Shown: positions 47,501 through 60,139, counted from the stretch's first letter. The stretch is DNA of 64,000 bases from Welwitschia mirabilis (GCA_051453625.1 JBOZIK010000001.1:267842882-267906881), one strand, 5' to 3'. The notes: generated by a model from the sequence alone, not told the origin. Numbers and translations: made by a program.

Positions 47501-48195
47501 TTTGAAACCTTAAAAGCTGTCTAAATTAAAATACTTTTAAGATCATTAGTTGTCACCCACATAGTCTTTTTAGACTTATATGATAAAACTTCTTTTTGAA
47601 TAAATTTAAAAGAAATGATACTAACTAAGTTTGAGAATAGCATTAATTTCCTAGCATTACACAAAAGTTTTAAATGACTAATTTTTCCACAGAAATAACA
47701 AGTACATTTTCAGTAGAACTTACTATCCTACATTACCTAATTTTGTTACTTTTGATGTTTTTATGAGATAAACCCAATATTTAACTTGTTACCAATAGGT
47801 TTCTAAACTCTAAGCATTTGTCCCAATTTGGAAGAATCACCAAAAAATTTATTAATGAAATGAGATAACTGTTTTACCTGTAGGGTGAGGTTAGAGTTTT
47901 TAACTTTAATCATTTTAAAACTTGATTCCATTTTCTCCTTTTCCTTGGTGAGATATTTTATGATCTTATTTAGATCATTTATTTTTTTAGCCAGCTTTTC
48001 ACATTCTTGGTATAGTTCTTGATAAGTATCTTTCAGCTCATCTTATTCTCCATCAATTACATTGAAGTCATCATATTCTAATGTTTTGGGCAATATTTTG
48101 TAAAGGAAGCACAAGCACCGTAAAGGAAGATCTCCTCTCTTTATCAGATTTTTGAACTAATCTTTTATTACATTCACTTAACTCCTTTACATTTC
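47500..48195 (-). pseudogene. gag C-terminal part of C1
   Basis: A minus-strand frame at about 47880-48060 reads ELKDTYQELYQECEKLAKK, INDLNKIIKYLTKEKEKM, a long coiled coil of the kind known in Sirevirus gag. It then continues LTLQVKQLSHFINKFFGD. The N-terminal part of gag lies in the gap 48196-48656. C3 carries the matching coiled coil at 61740-61900. Confidence 0.7.
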
Positions 48196-48656
48196 NNNNN
48201 NNNNNNNNNNNNNNNNNNNNNNNNNNNNNNNNNNNNNNNNNNNNNNNNNNNNNNNNNNNNNNNNNNNNNNNNNNNNNNNNNNNNNNNNNNNNNNNNNNNN
48301 NNNNNNNNNNNNNNNNNNNNNNNNNNNNNNNNNNNNNNNNNNNNNNNNNNNNNNNNNNNNNNNNNNNNNNNNNNNNNNNNNNNNNNNNNNNNNNNNNNNN
48401 NNNNNNNNNNNNNNNNNNNNNNNNNNNNNNNNNNNNNNNNNNNNNNNNNNNNNNNNNNNNNNNNNNNNNNNNNNNNNNNNNNNNNNNNNNNNNNNNNNNN
48501 NNNNNNNNNNNNNNNNNNNNNNNNNNNNNNNNNNNNNNNNNNNNNNNNNNNNNNNNNNNNNNNNNNNNNNNNNNNNNNNNNNNNNNNNNNNNNNNNNNNN
48601 NNNNNNNNNNNNNNNNNNNNNNNNNNNNNNNNNNNNNNNNNNNNNNNNNNNNNNNN
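48196..48656. other. assembly gap, 461 N
   Basis: Hides the C1 gag N-terminus, its primer-binding site and the start of the following LTR. Confidence 0.99.
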
Positions 48657-48968
48657 ATCTATAACCTTTATAAATAGACTTTTTCAGGCTTAGTTTCAGG
48701 GCTTAGTTTTAACCCTTAAACAATGTAAAATAGTGATGTAATAATTCCAAGATGCATAAGCATCACTCATTTTTAATACAATAGATTTGATGAAGTTCTT
48801 CTTTTGTAGATAGTATAACAAATAAAGCATTAAATCTAACCTTGAATGTACAGATAACACAGATGATAGATCTTCCTTGGTTAGGAGTATAAATACCAAG
48901 ATTTAATAGTGAATATCAAAAGATTTCAGTACTTTTTCATGAGTCAAAAAGGTTTTATCATCTCTCTC

Positions 48969-49068
48969 NNNNNNNNNNNNNNNNNNNNNNNNNNNNNNNN
49001 NNNNNNNNNNNNNNNNNNNNNNNNNNNNNNNNNNNNNNNNNNNNNNNNNNNNNNNNNNNNNNNNNNNN
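48969..49068. other. assembly gap, 100 N (size unknown)
   Basis: A standard placeholder. Comparison with the 1.5-kb LTR of C3 suggests more than 1 kb is missing. Confidence 0.95.
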
Positions 49069-49311
49069 TAAACTGGTGGCCGCTACTGAGGTATCAGTAA
49101 TATCATATCTAGCTATAATGAGGGCTTCTTCATGTGTTTGATATGGAAGTCAATTCACCTCATATATGAGAGGGTCTTATTAGGAGAGGTTTTCTTTGGA
49201 GAAGGATATTTTGAATATTTCTTAGAGGGGAAAAAAAAATACATGCAAGAGAAGGTTACGCACTCAATGGGTGTCATAGGCTAGAGGGTCTCCAATTTTG
49301 GATAAAAAGTA

Positions 49312-49411
49312 NNNNNNNNNNNNNNNNNNNNNNNNNNNNNNNNNNNNNNNNNNNNNNNNNNNNNNNNNNNNNNNNNNNNNNNNNNNNNNNNNNNNNNNNN
49401 NNNNNNNNNNN
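49312..49411. other. assembly gap, 100 N (size unknown)
   Basis: A placeholder inside the C4 env-like ORF. Compared with C3, some ORF sequence is missing. Confidence 0.95.
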
Positions 49412-49859
49412 GAATTGATAACAATAGGCGTAAGATATAATGAAGTACCTTTAACTTGTATCTAAAATATCCTAGTGCTATCATTGATCTCATGGATATT
49501 AGTATAATATTCCATTACAACTAGGTCTAGAATATCCTGATTTAATTGCATAATCATGTTCCATCCAATTTGAGAGAAGTATGCTAGAATCTAATCTTTC
49601 TTCTCCTTCTAGAAGTTAAGTATCCTTTCTACAATTATTGAGTTTCTTATCCAAGTTTTTTAACTGCTTCATCATAAAACTAAATCTAATATTGAGGTCT
49701 TAGTTACTAGTTCCTTATCTTTTGAGGTACAAGTGGACTTTCTTCTCATTATTTTTTGAAAAATATATGAAAATTTAAAGGTAAATTAACTAAAATGTAA
49801 AAGAATCACTGAAAATATGCACCTAAGAAAAAAATAACACATATTTCTACCTGCTGTGA

Positions 49860-50257
49860 AGATGTCTTTCAAATGCAAGATGTCTTTGTAGAGAAATTTG
49901 TTTTAAGAAGAATATCTATCAAGTGGAGGACTGGAAATAAGATATGATGCTTTCTTTTATGATTATAAATGGCTAAAACCTAGTTTTTGCATATTTTATA
50001 TTTTTATAATTGTACTCAAAAGACATCTACCTATTATAAGATGTCTAAAACATGAAAATTAGACATCTACTTTATAAAAGATGTTTGCTATTAAGACTTT
50101 TACAAGTTTTCACATTGTAAAGACATCAATCTATTTGAAGAGGTCTATTTAAAAAATATTAAAATCATATCTAATCTGTAAGGACTTTTGAAAACTTAAA
50201 GATGTCTACTTGATAGACATGTATAAATTTGAATCCATCTCTCTGATAAACATCTAT
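49860..50257. repeat. paired GATGTC/GACATC motifs, left LTR-like part of C2
   Basis: Pairs start at 49861/49879, 50022/50040, 50062/50080 and 50122/50140, each 18 bp apart. Two further pairs near 50201/50216 and 50236/50251 are 15 bp apart. The same motif recurs in the right LTR. Confidence 0.75.
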
Positions 50258-50449
50258 AAAACTAAAGGAATCTATCATGAAAAATTTAGAAACTTTAAAA
50301 TATTTTTTTAATGATATTAAGATAATAATATCACTTTAAGAAAGTAAAGTAACATGCACAAAATTTAATTTTTTCAATAGCTAACTATAATCTTAACTCA
50401 AGGATACTGTAAAGTAGAATTGAGATTTAAATGATATTAACTGTTAACT

Positions 50450-50640
50450 TACCTAATTGGGTAAGGCTCAATCCTCAAGTTCCTGCATAATTTTACAAGC
50501 CTTTTACTACTTAATTATTTTGTAAATACATTACTAAGTTGATCATTAGTATTGATATATTACATTATGATGTCCTTGTTTTGAACATGTTCTTCTTGCA
50601 TTACAAGAAATCAATGTTCATCATTCATTTGGGTTTAGCC
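50450..50640 (-). pseudogene. RNase H C-terminus of C2
   Basis: The minus strand reads EEHVQNKDIIM, stop, YINTNDQLSNVFTK, stop, then LSSKRLVKLCRNLRIE. This is the copia RNase H end (family LADIFTKPL). A plus-strand open frame at 50539-50808 is its shadow. Confidence 0.75.
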
Positions 50641-50772
50641 ATTTATTTTGTGGATATAATTTTTAGAAAATCTTTGTTTTCATGTTCAAGCTTCCTATGT
50701 AATAGATTCATTACATATTTTATACTTAATAAATACTTGGTTTTCTTACTAGAACCATTTGAATTTCTTATA

Positions 50773-51095
50773 CTAGCAAATAAGACTTTTGTTGAATTTT
50801 GTTTTTAATGATATAATCATCTTTTGTAAAAGTAATAAGAAAATTGCATCACATAATTGACTAACACTTAAAAGATTATGTTGAAAATATTCTACAAACA
50901 ACATATATTTTACTTTTGGAAAATTACCTCCTCTAATGGTTTCAATACCTTCGAGTGGTGATTTTATGTTATCCTTAAAGGTTATCACTCCTTTCTCTTA
51001 TTTCACCAAGGTGATAAGGTTGGATTTATCTTCAGTCATATTCCTTAAACATCGACTATCAACATATCAAGCATGTTTTTTTACTGCTCTTAATG
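50773..51095 (-). pseudogene. protease and GAG_pre-integrase of C2
   Basis: A minus-strand frame reads MTEDKSNLITLVK, then VITFKDNIKSPLEGIETIRG, then GNFPKVKYMLFVEYFQHNLL and SVSQLCD, the well-known copia block after the DSGC protease motif. Open for 71 codons at 50773-50988. After SVSQLCD the pre-integrase domain breaks off, joined to RNase H. Confidence 0.8.
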
Positions 51096-51099
51096 TAAT

Positions 51100-52812
51100 A
51101 TGTGCTAAAACTATTGGTTTTGATTTTGGAACTTATACTTTCTTTCATTTAGCCTACACAAAATGTTGTATCACACTTCTAGGCCTTTTGGCATTACTAG
51201 GGTAGTATTTTATTTTAAGTTTCATTGGACAATAAAGTTGATAATTACCTCTTCTATGGCAATAATCTCAAGTAATATTATTTGTAAAGATTAAATGCTT
51301 ATATCATGGTTTCTAACTCCATTTATCAAACAAGGTGGTTGTAGAGCTAGTGGAGGCTTTATTGTAACCCAAACCACTTTTATGAGTTGATCTGATACAT
51401 TGTCTAAGCATAATATATAATGTTACCTTTTCTTGGGTAAATTTCTCATTGATTTTCTTTGATTCTAATAGTTCCTATCTTACATTCTTCGATTCACATA
51501 TTAGTCTACTAATATTAACTTTAAGAGATGAGTTTTTAGAAGATAATTTATTTTAAGAATTTTTTATCTTATTCATAAGGTAATTCATAGGAATGAAGTA
51601 ATTTTTTTCATTTCAGTACATGCCTTTTGCAATTTAATAAATTCTTTAGAAATTATATCATATCTTTCTTAAATATCCATATCTATTTCATCTTCACTTT
51701 TTAATTTAGACTCTTGTTTTCTCTTATTATTATCCTCTTAGATATGTATGATGGTCATGTAGGAAGGATGATCCTTTTCATCATTAGATGTTTCTACCTC
51801 TATTGCATCTTTATCATCATCTCATCCTATGAAGAAAGATTTTCTTTTTCTTGGTTCTTGGTTTTGTACTTTCTCCTATATTCTATCAGAATTAGGACAT
51901 TCCAAGGATATTTCTTATCCTCCAGACCTAACATTCTAGTTTGAAAACATCAAACTTGGAAGGAAATAAAGTGTTACTAGAAGTCTTACCTTTAAATTCA
52001 TGTCTGTCTTGAAATTTAACTGATTTTTTTGGTCCTCCTTTTTCTTGTATATGCATGAGAAAAGTCTTTTAACTCACCTTATGATAAGAGTGATTTTTTT
52101 ATCTACATCTTTTTTAGAGTCATTGCCTTCTATTTCTTTTTTCGTTTTTTCTTTATAACTTTTTCTTATGGTTCCATGAGCTTTAAGAGTAATGGGCTTC
52201 TCTTTTAAACCACCATCTTGAATAAGAGCACTTTATATCTCCTTAATCTTCATAGAATTAAAGTCTCTTGATTCTTTTATGGATGATGTCTTGGGCCTGT
52301 ATTTAGAAGTTAAAGATCTAATAACCTCTTATACTACCTTGGCCTCTAGAAGACTTTCACCAATGCCATGTATAGCATTCACAATGTTGGAGACTCTTAT
52401 GAACTATTTTATCATTATTCATTTTGAGATTTTTAAACTATTTCATCCATACAAGAAGCTTTAATTACTTGATGACATAATTTCCTTTATACAATTCTAC
52501 TAGAACATTCCATATTTCTTGTGTCATAATATATACAACTATTCTATTCAACTCTTCTAATTTAAGAGCTAAGTAGAATTCATTTTTTGCTTTTAAGCGT
52601 ACATCAAGGTTACTTTTTCTTAATCTTCCTAGTCTCTTCCTAGCTTGATGTATATGATGGTATTTCCAATAGCATCTGTTATGATTTTATAGGTTTTATG
52701 TGGCCATCTTTTATGCTTTACCAAATTCAAAACTAATAAGACTATAAGTACACTAGCATCCTCATCTTCCAATAGGCATAGTTAATCCCATCGAAGAGTG
52801 GAAGTCTAACAG
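51100..52812 (-). pseudogene. gag of C2
   Basis: The N-terminus near 52800 reads SVRLPLFDGINYAYWKMRM, the copia gag signature FDG-NY--WK-RM. The middle part is broken. Near 51640-51720 a frame reads KSEDEIDMDI, then RYDIISKEFIKLQKACTEM, probably the helical gag tail. Near 51890 a zinc-knuckle remnant ending CPNSD is followed by a basic KKRK stretch. Many stops. Confidence 0.65.
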
Positions 52813-52849
52813 ATGGAATCACTTTTATAGTTTACTCAAGCAAGTACCT

Positions 52850-52861
52850 ACTCTGATATCA
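52850..52861 (-). promoter_or_regulatory. primer-binding site of C2
   Basis: The minus strand reads TGATATCAGAG, a one-base variant of the copia tRNA-Met site TGGTATCAGAG, two bases from the LTR end. Confidence 0.75.
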
Positions 52862-52863
52862 CT

Positions 52864-54340
52864 TGAGAATAATTGAACTCAGAGGGAAGGGGAGAATGAG
52901 ATCTACCAAAAAATGATTTTAATAGAAACAAATTTAAAAATTATAAATATGTTATTGAGAGAATGTGGTTATCCACCCTAGCTACATTCACACACAAAGG
53001 ATATCTTCCTCTCACACCTCTATATATTCTTAACCTATAAAGAGTAGTGGTTTTAGAGCATCACCAACCTTACATCTTGTAATATAGCACTCTCTTCACC
53101 TCAGGAATAACCAATAACACAACATGAAAAATGTGCTCACAAGATCTATCACAATGTGAGATGATCCTCACAAGGTAGCACTCTTTTCCCCTTAGGGAAA
53201 ACCAACAAGATGATGTGCTTATAAGTACTCATAAGAGCACATCCATATAAGGATTTCCTTATAATATGAAACCCTAGCAAGAGGTTCTTAAGTTTGATAA
53301 TAATGAAAAATGAACTGTATAATAGTATTCAAGAATATGATAGTCCAAAAATATAGATTCAATAAATAAATGATAACAAATGATTTAACAAGCCTGAATG
53401 ATGTGCCTTTAATGAAAAGATTGATTTCCTATTTGTTATCATTACCATGAGTACTAAAGAACAATGCAACAATATAGGATCCAATGAATGAAATATTTTA
53501 TTGTTTAATAGTTCCTTACAAATGATACCTTAATGCTTCATGAGTAGGTCTAGTCACTCATTTGTCCATGTGTTCTTTGTTATGTGCTATATATGTATTA
53601 TATTTTTCCATTACATCATGTCTTTATATCTTTAAAGAAGTTTTAGATGTTTAACCTAGGAATATAAATGTTTAAAATTTATAACTGTCATGCAACAAAT
53701 AGAAATGATTAGACATCAAGCTTGTAATGTCTATTTTATTTGATGTAAACTTTCATCATAGATGTATTTATAATTGTAGATGTCTTCTATTATTAGACAT
53801 ATTCCACATGGGAGACATATTTAGTCAAAGTGCCTAGAAATTAATGGAACTTAAATTGTATAATATTGGGCCCTTTCTAATTATAAATCCATGATGCAAA
53901 TCCTAATTACTTCCCTAGAATGTAAATAATTTGTCAAAGTACAAATTGTCCCTATTACTTATTCTAGTTTAATATGGACATCTTTAACTATGTAGACATA
54001 TTTCATTTGTATCAGATCCATCTTTCAATATAGTTGTCTTCATTAAGTTAGTCATCTTTCACTTTTGATTTGAAAACTAGTTCAATATAGATGTCTTTGA
54101 TTCTGTAGACATCTTTACCATAAAAATCTTCAAATGTATAGAAGTATTCCCAATAGACATCTTTAATTTTGTATATGTCTTCAATTAATTGGGATTTGGC
54201 ATTTGTAAAAGCTTAACTAAACTTTATATAAGATATTATCTTTAAGTTCTAACGTTAACTTATGATTTTCATAATTTGATTTTCTTTACATTAACTTGTC
54301 TACATAATAGCACAATATATTTAATAAGTGAAATCATCAA
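52864..54340 (-). repeat. 5' LTR of C2 with GATGTC/GACATC pairs
   Basis: It starts TGAGAATAATTGAACTCAGAG on the plus strand. The right end is unsure. Motif pairs start at 53977/53995, 54090/54108 and 54156/54174, all 18 bp apart; a 17-bp pair is at 53779/53796 and a looser one at 53712/53726. A diverged 74-bp-offset duplication (TAGCACTCT followed by AACCAA, about 53086 and 53176) is also present. Confidence 0.7.
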
Positions 54341-57300
54341 AACTGATTTTTAGTAACTGTTCAATACTACATTGCACTATAAGTAGTTCTTGTGCTTCTG
54401 TCATAGGTGATTCAATATGGAATAAGGCAAAGAAGGTATTAGGTTCTCCTTATTCATGATAACACTCAAGGATGCTCAACTCTAGAACTCCAAATAATGA
54501 TTAGCATGTTATTCTAATATGTTATTTATTCATCCTCATATCAAACCATCTGCTACATAAAAGTCTAGTAATAATTGAGGAAAATCCTAAATCTATAAAA
54601 CCTAAAGCTTCAAATTTCCTAATTTTTGTAACATGTTTCATAATCCCCTCAAAAAAAAAAAAAAAAAATCCTTCTATAATATTCACACTGTCTTGTTTTA
54701 CTAAATCTTTTATTTCTTTAAGCATATATAAGTTTGGTAATTTTAAGTCTTTTTCTTCTTTAATATAGACACTAGGTTTCTTACTACCATTCAAGAGAAG
54801 ATAAATTGTTTATGTTCCAAATTTTTATTTATTAAAATCCTCTCATTAACTACAATTTTCCCAACATATCCATACTTAGCTTAGTATCTTCTTTCCTATT
54901 AGCCTTTTTGATAGGTCTTTGAAGGTCCTCTTGGAAAATAAAATTTTTATATTATATACAAGAGTCTTATGTAAATCTTCTACCTCTTTTAAATTCTAAG
55001 TATTTGTAGAACTCAAAAATAGTCTCAAAGTTATGTCCTTCTTGCATTCTTAACTAATCATACCATTTTAATTCTATTATTTGGTTAAGTTTATTATACA
55101 TGGATCTATAAGAATACCTTTAAAACTTAGGGAACATATTATTCTAAACTTTGATAAATAAAAGCTTTCTTTAAGAGAATAAGAATTATATGAAACACAG
55201 GATTTAGGTTAGGTTAACTAGCTCTTAAACCAGTCGGTAGAACTATTAGTTAGTTTTAAGTTAACCTTTTCTTTATCCCATTTTTCACACTATTATGTAA
55301 AGATAATAATTCCTAAAAGTTAATCATATTTATTAAGCTAAAATTGTAAAAACAATAACACACTTAAGATTTTATTTAAATTTTTATTTTCCCAAAATTC
55401 TATCTTACCCTAGAAAGAAAATTTAGGGTTTTTGAATAAGGTTAGAAATAGTAGCACATTTTCAACAAGATTTAAAATGAATTTTTATTTTTTAGCATTA
55501 ATGATCTTATAAATAATAGCATATTTTCAATGAGTTTTTAAATGATTTTTTATTTTCTAACATTCCAATAATTTAGAATTTTTTGAATGAGTTTTTATTT
55601 CCTAACATTCTAATAATTCACAAGTTTTTGAATGATTTCATTATCTAACATTCCAACAACTCTTCCTTAATACCTACAAAGAAAATCACATACTTTTAAA
55701 TGCAAAGGAAAAGAGCTTACTAAGAGGGATTGTGATTTATTGAATGGCCATGAAAATGTTTGAGAATAAATAGAGAGTATCATAAAAAATACAAAAGTTG
55801 TATGAAATGAAATGTAAAATCGTAAATTACCTTTTTTTTTATAAACTTGAAATTATACATGTCATACTTAATTCATTGCATGTTAAATGATCTTAAAGCT
55901 AGATTTTGTACATTCTAATAAATGTTAAAATTATTTGTTACTATGTTAAGATGGTAGTAAGAGTAATCTATGTGTTAATTACTAAGAAGAGGATCAAGAA
56001 ACTTGAAGGGGTTATTCAGTTTAATGTTTAGTGATAAAGGTTTGGAAACAGGATTAAGAAATTAAAGGGATCATTGTGTTGAATGTTAAATAGATTAAAA
56101 TATGATAGTATGATTATATTTAAGTGGCCACTAATTCTCAGCATAGCCACTAATTCTCAGCATCGATGTATTTAAGGGAAGTCATCAATAACTCTTAAGT
56201 CTTTGACAAGGATCCTCAAACATAAATGTTGACTTGGTACTAAGGTTTAAAGAGGATCTTTAAGAATGCATGAGTCCTCAAAGAGAACCTTTAAATCCAT
56301 TGTTACTCAAATATTTAACTAAATAATAATAAGATAATATAGCCTCTAAAGACAACATGAAGTAAAAACTCAATGGTAGGGGAGGGGAGGTATTGAGTTT
56401 GCCTCATTCCCATTTTTCACATAATAAAGTTATGTTAAAACTTAGTTAAGTAAGGTTTAATCCAAAATTTAGATTCTAGATTAAGGAATTACTTAGTCTA
56501 ATGATTAATATAACTTTAGTACTATCTTTTCTTTAATGGAAGAATTTAAAAGATTAGATTATTGAAGAATTCTAGGGAGGGATTAGATAAAAAACCAACA
56601 TAGGTATACATTATTTCATGTTGATTCACTTTCATATTGGATTATGTAATAACATTCCTATGATTTATTAATTTACTACTATAAATAGATTAAGATTGAA
56701 GGAGCTAATTTTAAGAGATAAAAGGATCCTTCACTAATTTATTATTAATTTTAAGTCTTAACTTTAGATTAATCTATGATTAGTTAAGCATTTTTTTAAT
56801 TAAACATTTTAGTATAATTAATGAACCTTTTACAGGTATGATATTCTTTCCCTGATTATGTTCTTAAGTAATTTAACAGTTGTACTAGTTTAAATAACCC
56901 TTGTTAGATAGAAGAACAATTATAAAATTCACTTCTTACTTAATCCACTTAACACATTTCTTACCTCTCATTTCATTATTTTTTTACTTAGTCATCTACT
57001 ATAATTTCTTATGGTTTCTGATTCTATTGACTTTTTAACCCCTCCTTCTTTTCTGAAAGGTCTATCTAATATTAGAAAGATTAAATAATGTTTATTTAAC
57101 TTTTACCTTACTAAAATTAATATATACATAAAAAGTAGCAAGCCTTTCTACCCACAGATAGCTATTACTATAGATATTGTAGTCGAGTAAAAATTCTTAT
57201 ATTCTTATAGGACTATAGCTAAAGTACTTAATAACTTGGATTTATTCATCATGGAATAAGATAGAGATGAGTTTCATAATGGTGTGTTATTCCTCCATTT

Positions 57301-58061
57301 TTTGATCTAATGATTCATCATCTTTTCTATGAGTATCTGAGGCTGAGGGTATAAGAGGTTTATTAACAGATTAATCATAAAGAATCAATGTATGATATTG
57401 CATTATAAAGGTTAGATAAGTAATAAAAGAGATAAAAAGAAGCATTGATCAATTGTAGGATATTAATCTAGAGTTTATTTTAGTGGCACTTAATTTTAAT
57501 ATAAAAAAATTAAAAAATAAGTATGAAATATAAGAGGATTTTCTAATTTTCGGAGCACAAATCCTAGTGAAGGAAAAATGCTAATTACTACCCTAAATGA
57601 AATGCATCTATTACCTTCATCTTCATGACCTCCTCTAATTAGAAGATTCAATAAGAAGAATAAGTATTCTAGCTAATTTAAGAATTAAACTTTTGAAGTT
57701 ATTTATTGTTGTTTTCTTTTCTACTCTTAGACTTCTATTTTTTATTTCTATAAGAGTTTAGGATGAATTGATGTAATAACTATCTAATTTAATAAAAAGG
57801 CATTTTGATAACCTAGCTAATAAAATAATTTTGTACTATTTTCTTAGTCCATATCAATTCTTTTTAATGATAATTTTCTACCTTGTACTCTCAGTTAGTA
57901 GAGAATTATGAAAAGTAATTTTAAGCCTAAGAGACCTTTCTTTCTACTTGAATAGATTTTAATGATTATACATGAATTATGATGTGAGATCCTCATTGTA
58001 CATTTCATCATAGGAGGAGATAAATAAATGAATAAACTTTTTATGTTATGACATAAGAATT
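54341..58061. other. AT-rich region, unassigned, possible decayed coding
   Basis: No named feature. The minus strand at 54522-54794 is open for 90 codons (EEKDLKLPNLYMLKEIKDLV, later FEALGFIDLGFSSI), interrupted by an A-run encoding a Phe stretch. Broken but protein-like sequence precedes it (LHKTLVYNIKILFSKRTF near 54930), so an old mobile-element ORF is likely. A plus-strand frame near 57150-57290 (AITIDIVVE, then TIAKVLNNLDLFIME) is also protein-like. I recognise neither. A 19-bp tandem repeat (AGCCACTAATTCTCAGCAT) lies near 56125-56163. Confidence 0.35.
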
Positions 58062-59607
58062 TAATAGGATCCATAACCCTGGAGAGGAGTGAATAGGTTC
58101 TTTTAAAAATATATAACACAATATTCTAAATCAATCTAATATTAAACAAAACTTGCATTTAATAATTATCTAATCCAAAATGTGCATGAAATAGGAAAAT
58201 AATAGAAGTAATAAAATAATAACTAAAAGCACAAAAATACCAAATGGATGCACATAGGATTTATAATGGTTTGGAAAACTCCCTACTTCACTTTTGATGA
58301 TCAACTTATCCCCCAAGCTAGATTTCGAATCTTCATTACTCCATCAAGTATTCTAGGTTTACTCGTAACCTTTAGAAATGGACTTTTCCAAGATTAGTCT
58401 CAAATTTTTAATGGACTTTTTAAAAGCTTAATCTTAACCTTTAAATAGACTTTTCAAGGCTTATTCTTAATCTTTGAACAAACTTTTCAAGACTTAGTCA
58501 CAACCTTTCACAAAGTAAAGTAGTAATGTAATGATATCAATAGTGCATGGATATCACTTATTCTTGATGAAGTAGATTTAATGGAGATCTTCTCATATAG
58601 ATGTAAAACTAGATGAAGCACAAGATCTGATCTTAAATGTAGAGATGATACAGATGGTAGATCTTCTCTACTCAGAAGTATAGATGACAAGATATAACAG
58701 TGAATATCATAAGATTATAGTGCTTGATTATTTAGATCCAATAGATTAACAAAATTAAAAATAGTTTCAAAACATCATTTAGTCATCTATATCTTAGAGA
58801 TTTATATTAGAAGTATTTTAGGGTTTATTACATTTGAAATGTGCTTCTAACAGCTATAAATAGCTAGAAAATGGCTACCCAGCAACTACATAGTAGATAA
58901 TAAGGACTAGAAAATTTTACTTTCATTCCATCTGGTCAACCCCTTAAAAGTCTGATCGACCCCACCTGGTATCAAGACTTACACAAATCACCTGAGTGAG
59001 AATTTTAGTTGTCCCAATTTATTATGGCTCCATGTCCGATCAACCCCATCTAGATCCGATTGATCCTATTCTAGTCATCCTCTACATTATCCGATTGCTC
59101 ACTCATCTAATAAAATTCTTTTTAGTTTCTAGCATTAGGTGTAGTCGATCCTTTCAGGTGTCTGGTTAATCCCATGATAATCAGCTTAGGAGTATTAGCT
59201 ACACAGTGCTCAGATTCACTTGACCCCATCATAGGTTCAGTTGACCCCTTTTCATTTAGTTCAAAAGTATTGTTCCTTGGTTTATAGATCCGATAAACCC
59301 CATTAAAGGTTTAGTCAACCCCTTTCCATTTGGTTCAGGGACTTAGGTTCTCAGGGTTATAGGTCTAGTCGACTCCATTAGAAATTCAGTCGACCCCTCT
59401 AGATGCAGCTCATTTAGTCTGTCTGCTTTAGATGCAATCAAATCCTCAAGAGGGTAAAAGAACTGATAGGTTTCTAGTGCTCAAAATTCAATAGGTTTAG
59501 CTTCATCTTTTAGCCTTTAAGTAATTACCATCTTTTGCATAAGATACACAAAATTTGCTATATAGAAAACATTAGTTTGATATCAATTAGTAAAACGTAA
59601 TTTAACA
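58062..59607 (-). repeat. 3' LTR of C3 with paired GTCGACCCC motifs
   Basis: From TAATAGGATCCATAACCC to TTTAACA, so the CA end is kept here. Motif pairs start at 58935/58955, 59039/59059, 59144/59165, 59219/59240, 59293/59314 and 59368/59389, spaced 20 or 21 bp. It also holds repeated CTTTTCAAG-GCTTA-GTCT units near 58380-58500. Confidence 0.88.
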
Positions 59608-59617
59608 ATCTCCCTAT
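59608..59617 (-). promoter_or_regulatory. polypurine tract of C3
   Basis: The minus strand reads ATAGGGAGAT against the LTR. It is the counterpart of the C1 tract. Confidence 0.65.
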
Positions 59618-60139
59618 TTGGCATTAATGGAAAATAATACTTAGTTGTGAAAAATTAGAACTTACAAAAACTTAAATTATAATACTCCTTTTAAAATAAG
59701 TTAAGATATTTTGAATAATCAAATTTTGTACTTTGAAATGGAACAAATTTAATATGCACATTTGCAAGATTAAGGACACACCTTAATGAAAAGTATACTG
59801 TGATCATGTAAATCATTTTAGACTTTAATTAGATGTTACATATTAGAATTTATTTCCCAATATTAAAAGACTTTAAACGTTTCAAGTTAAGTACATATGA
59901 TACCAATAGATAAGCATGTTAAGCATATATGATTTGTAAAAATACAAAACGATTTGAGATATCAATTGGAATATAATTTTGTGTAAAATAGATAAGTGCA
60001 TTTCATTAAACATAAGCAAACATTACAAAGTAAAAGTGCTTATCAAGAGCATACATTAGAAAGAATATGAAAAACATCTAACAATAAAATAATTAATTCT
60101 CTCGCTTTTGACATCAATGGCAAAGGAAAGAACACAAAC

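Larger units (their letters stand above)
42104..48656 (-). mobile_element. Ty1/copia element C1 (Sirevirus-like), minus strand
   Basis: The left end is the 3' LTR (42104-43565), with its polypurine tract immediately inside. Going right on the minus strand, the internal region holds RNase H, reverse transcriptase, integrase, GAG_pre-integrase, protease and gag, in reverse order as expected for a minus-strand copia element. Gag runs into a 461-N gap at 48196. LTR-family sequence appears beyond it at 48657, but that stretch may belong to the neighbouring fragment C4. The coiled-coil gag (about 47880-48060) supports Sirevirus. All frames have stops. Confidence 0.85.
48657..49749 (-). mobile_element. 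copia fragment C4: LTR piece and env-like ORF
   Basis: 48657-48968 is LTR sequence of the GTCGAC family (compare 42385-42700). After a 100-N gap, 49069-49749 holds a minus-strand frame starting at an ATG at 49749: MRRKSTCTSKDKELV, then ILAYFSQIGWNMIMQL, LVVMEYYTNIHEIND and IFQIQVKGTSLYLTPIVINS, interrupted by another 100-N gap (49312-49411). It ends in sequence matching C3 60245-60480. The W, then Y-N pattern followed by LTP-IN is that of the env-like ORF found downstream of pol in Sireviruses and some gypsy elements. Its role is unknown. The fragment is truncated at 49750. Confidence 0.65.
49750..54340 (-). mobile_element. copia element C2, second LTR family, internally deleted
   Basis: A minus-strand element. 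At its right end are an LTR from 52864 and a primer-binding site at 52850-52861. Gag (51100-52810), protease/GAG_pre-integrase (50773-51095) and the last part of RNase H (50450-50640) follow, and then LTR-like DNA rich in GATGTC/GACATC motifs (49750-50440). Integrase and reverse transcriptase are missing between 50640 and 50773. The LTR start TGAGAATAATTGAACTCAG differs from the GTCGAC family. The left LTR start is not seen. Confidence 0.75.

Noticed and set aside
50539-50808. 89-codon plus-strand open frame
   Set aside because: Shadow of the minus-strand copia RNase H end, whose motifs are clear.
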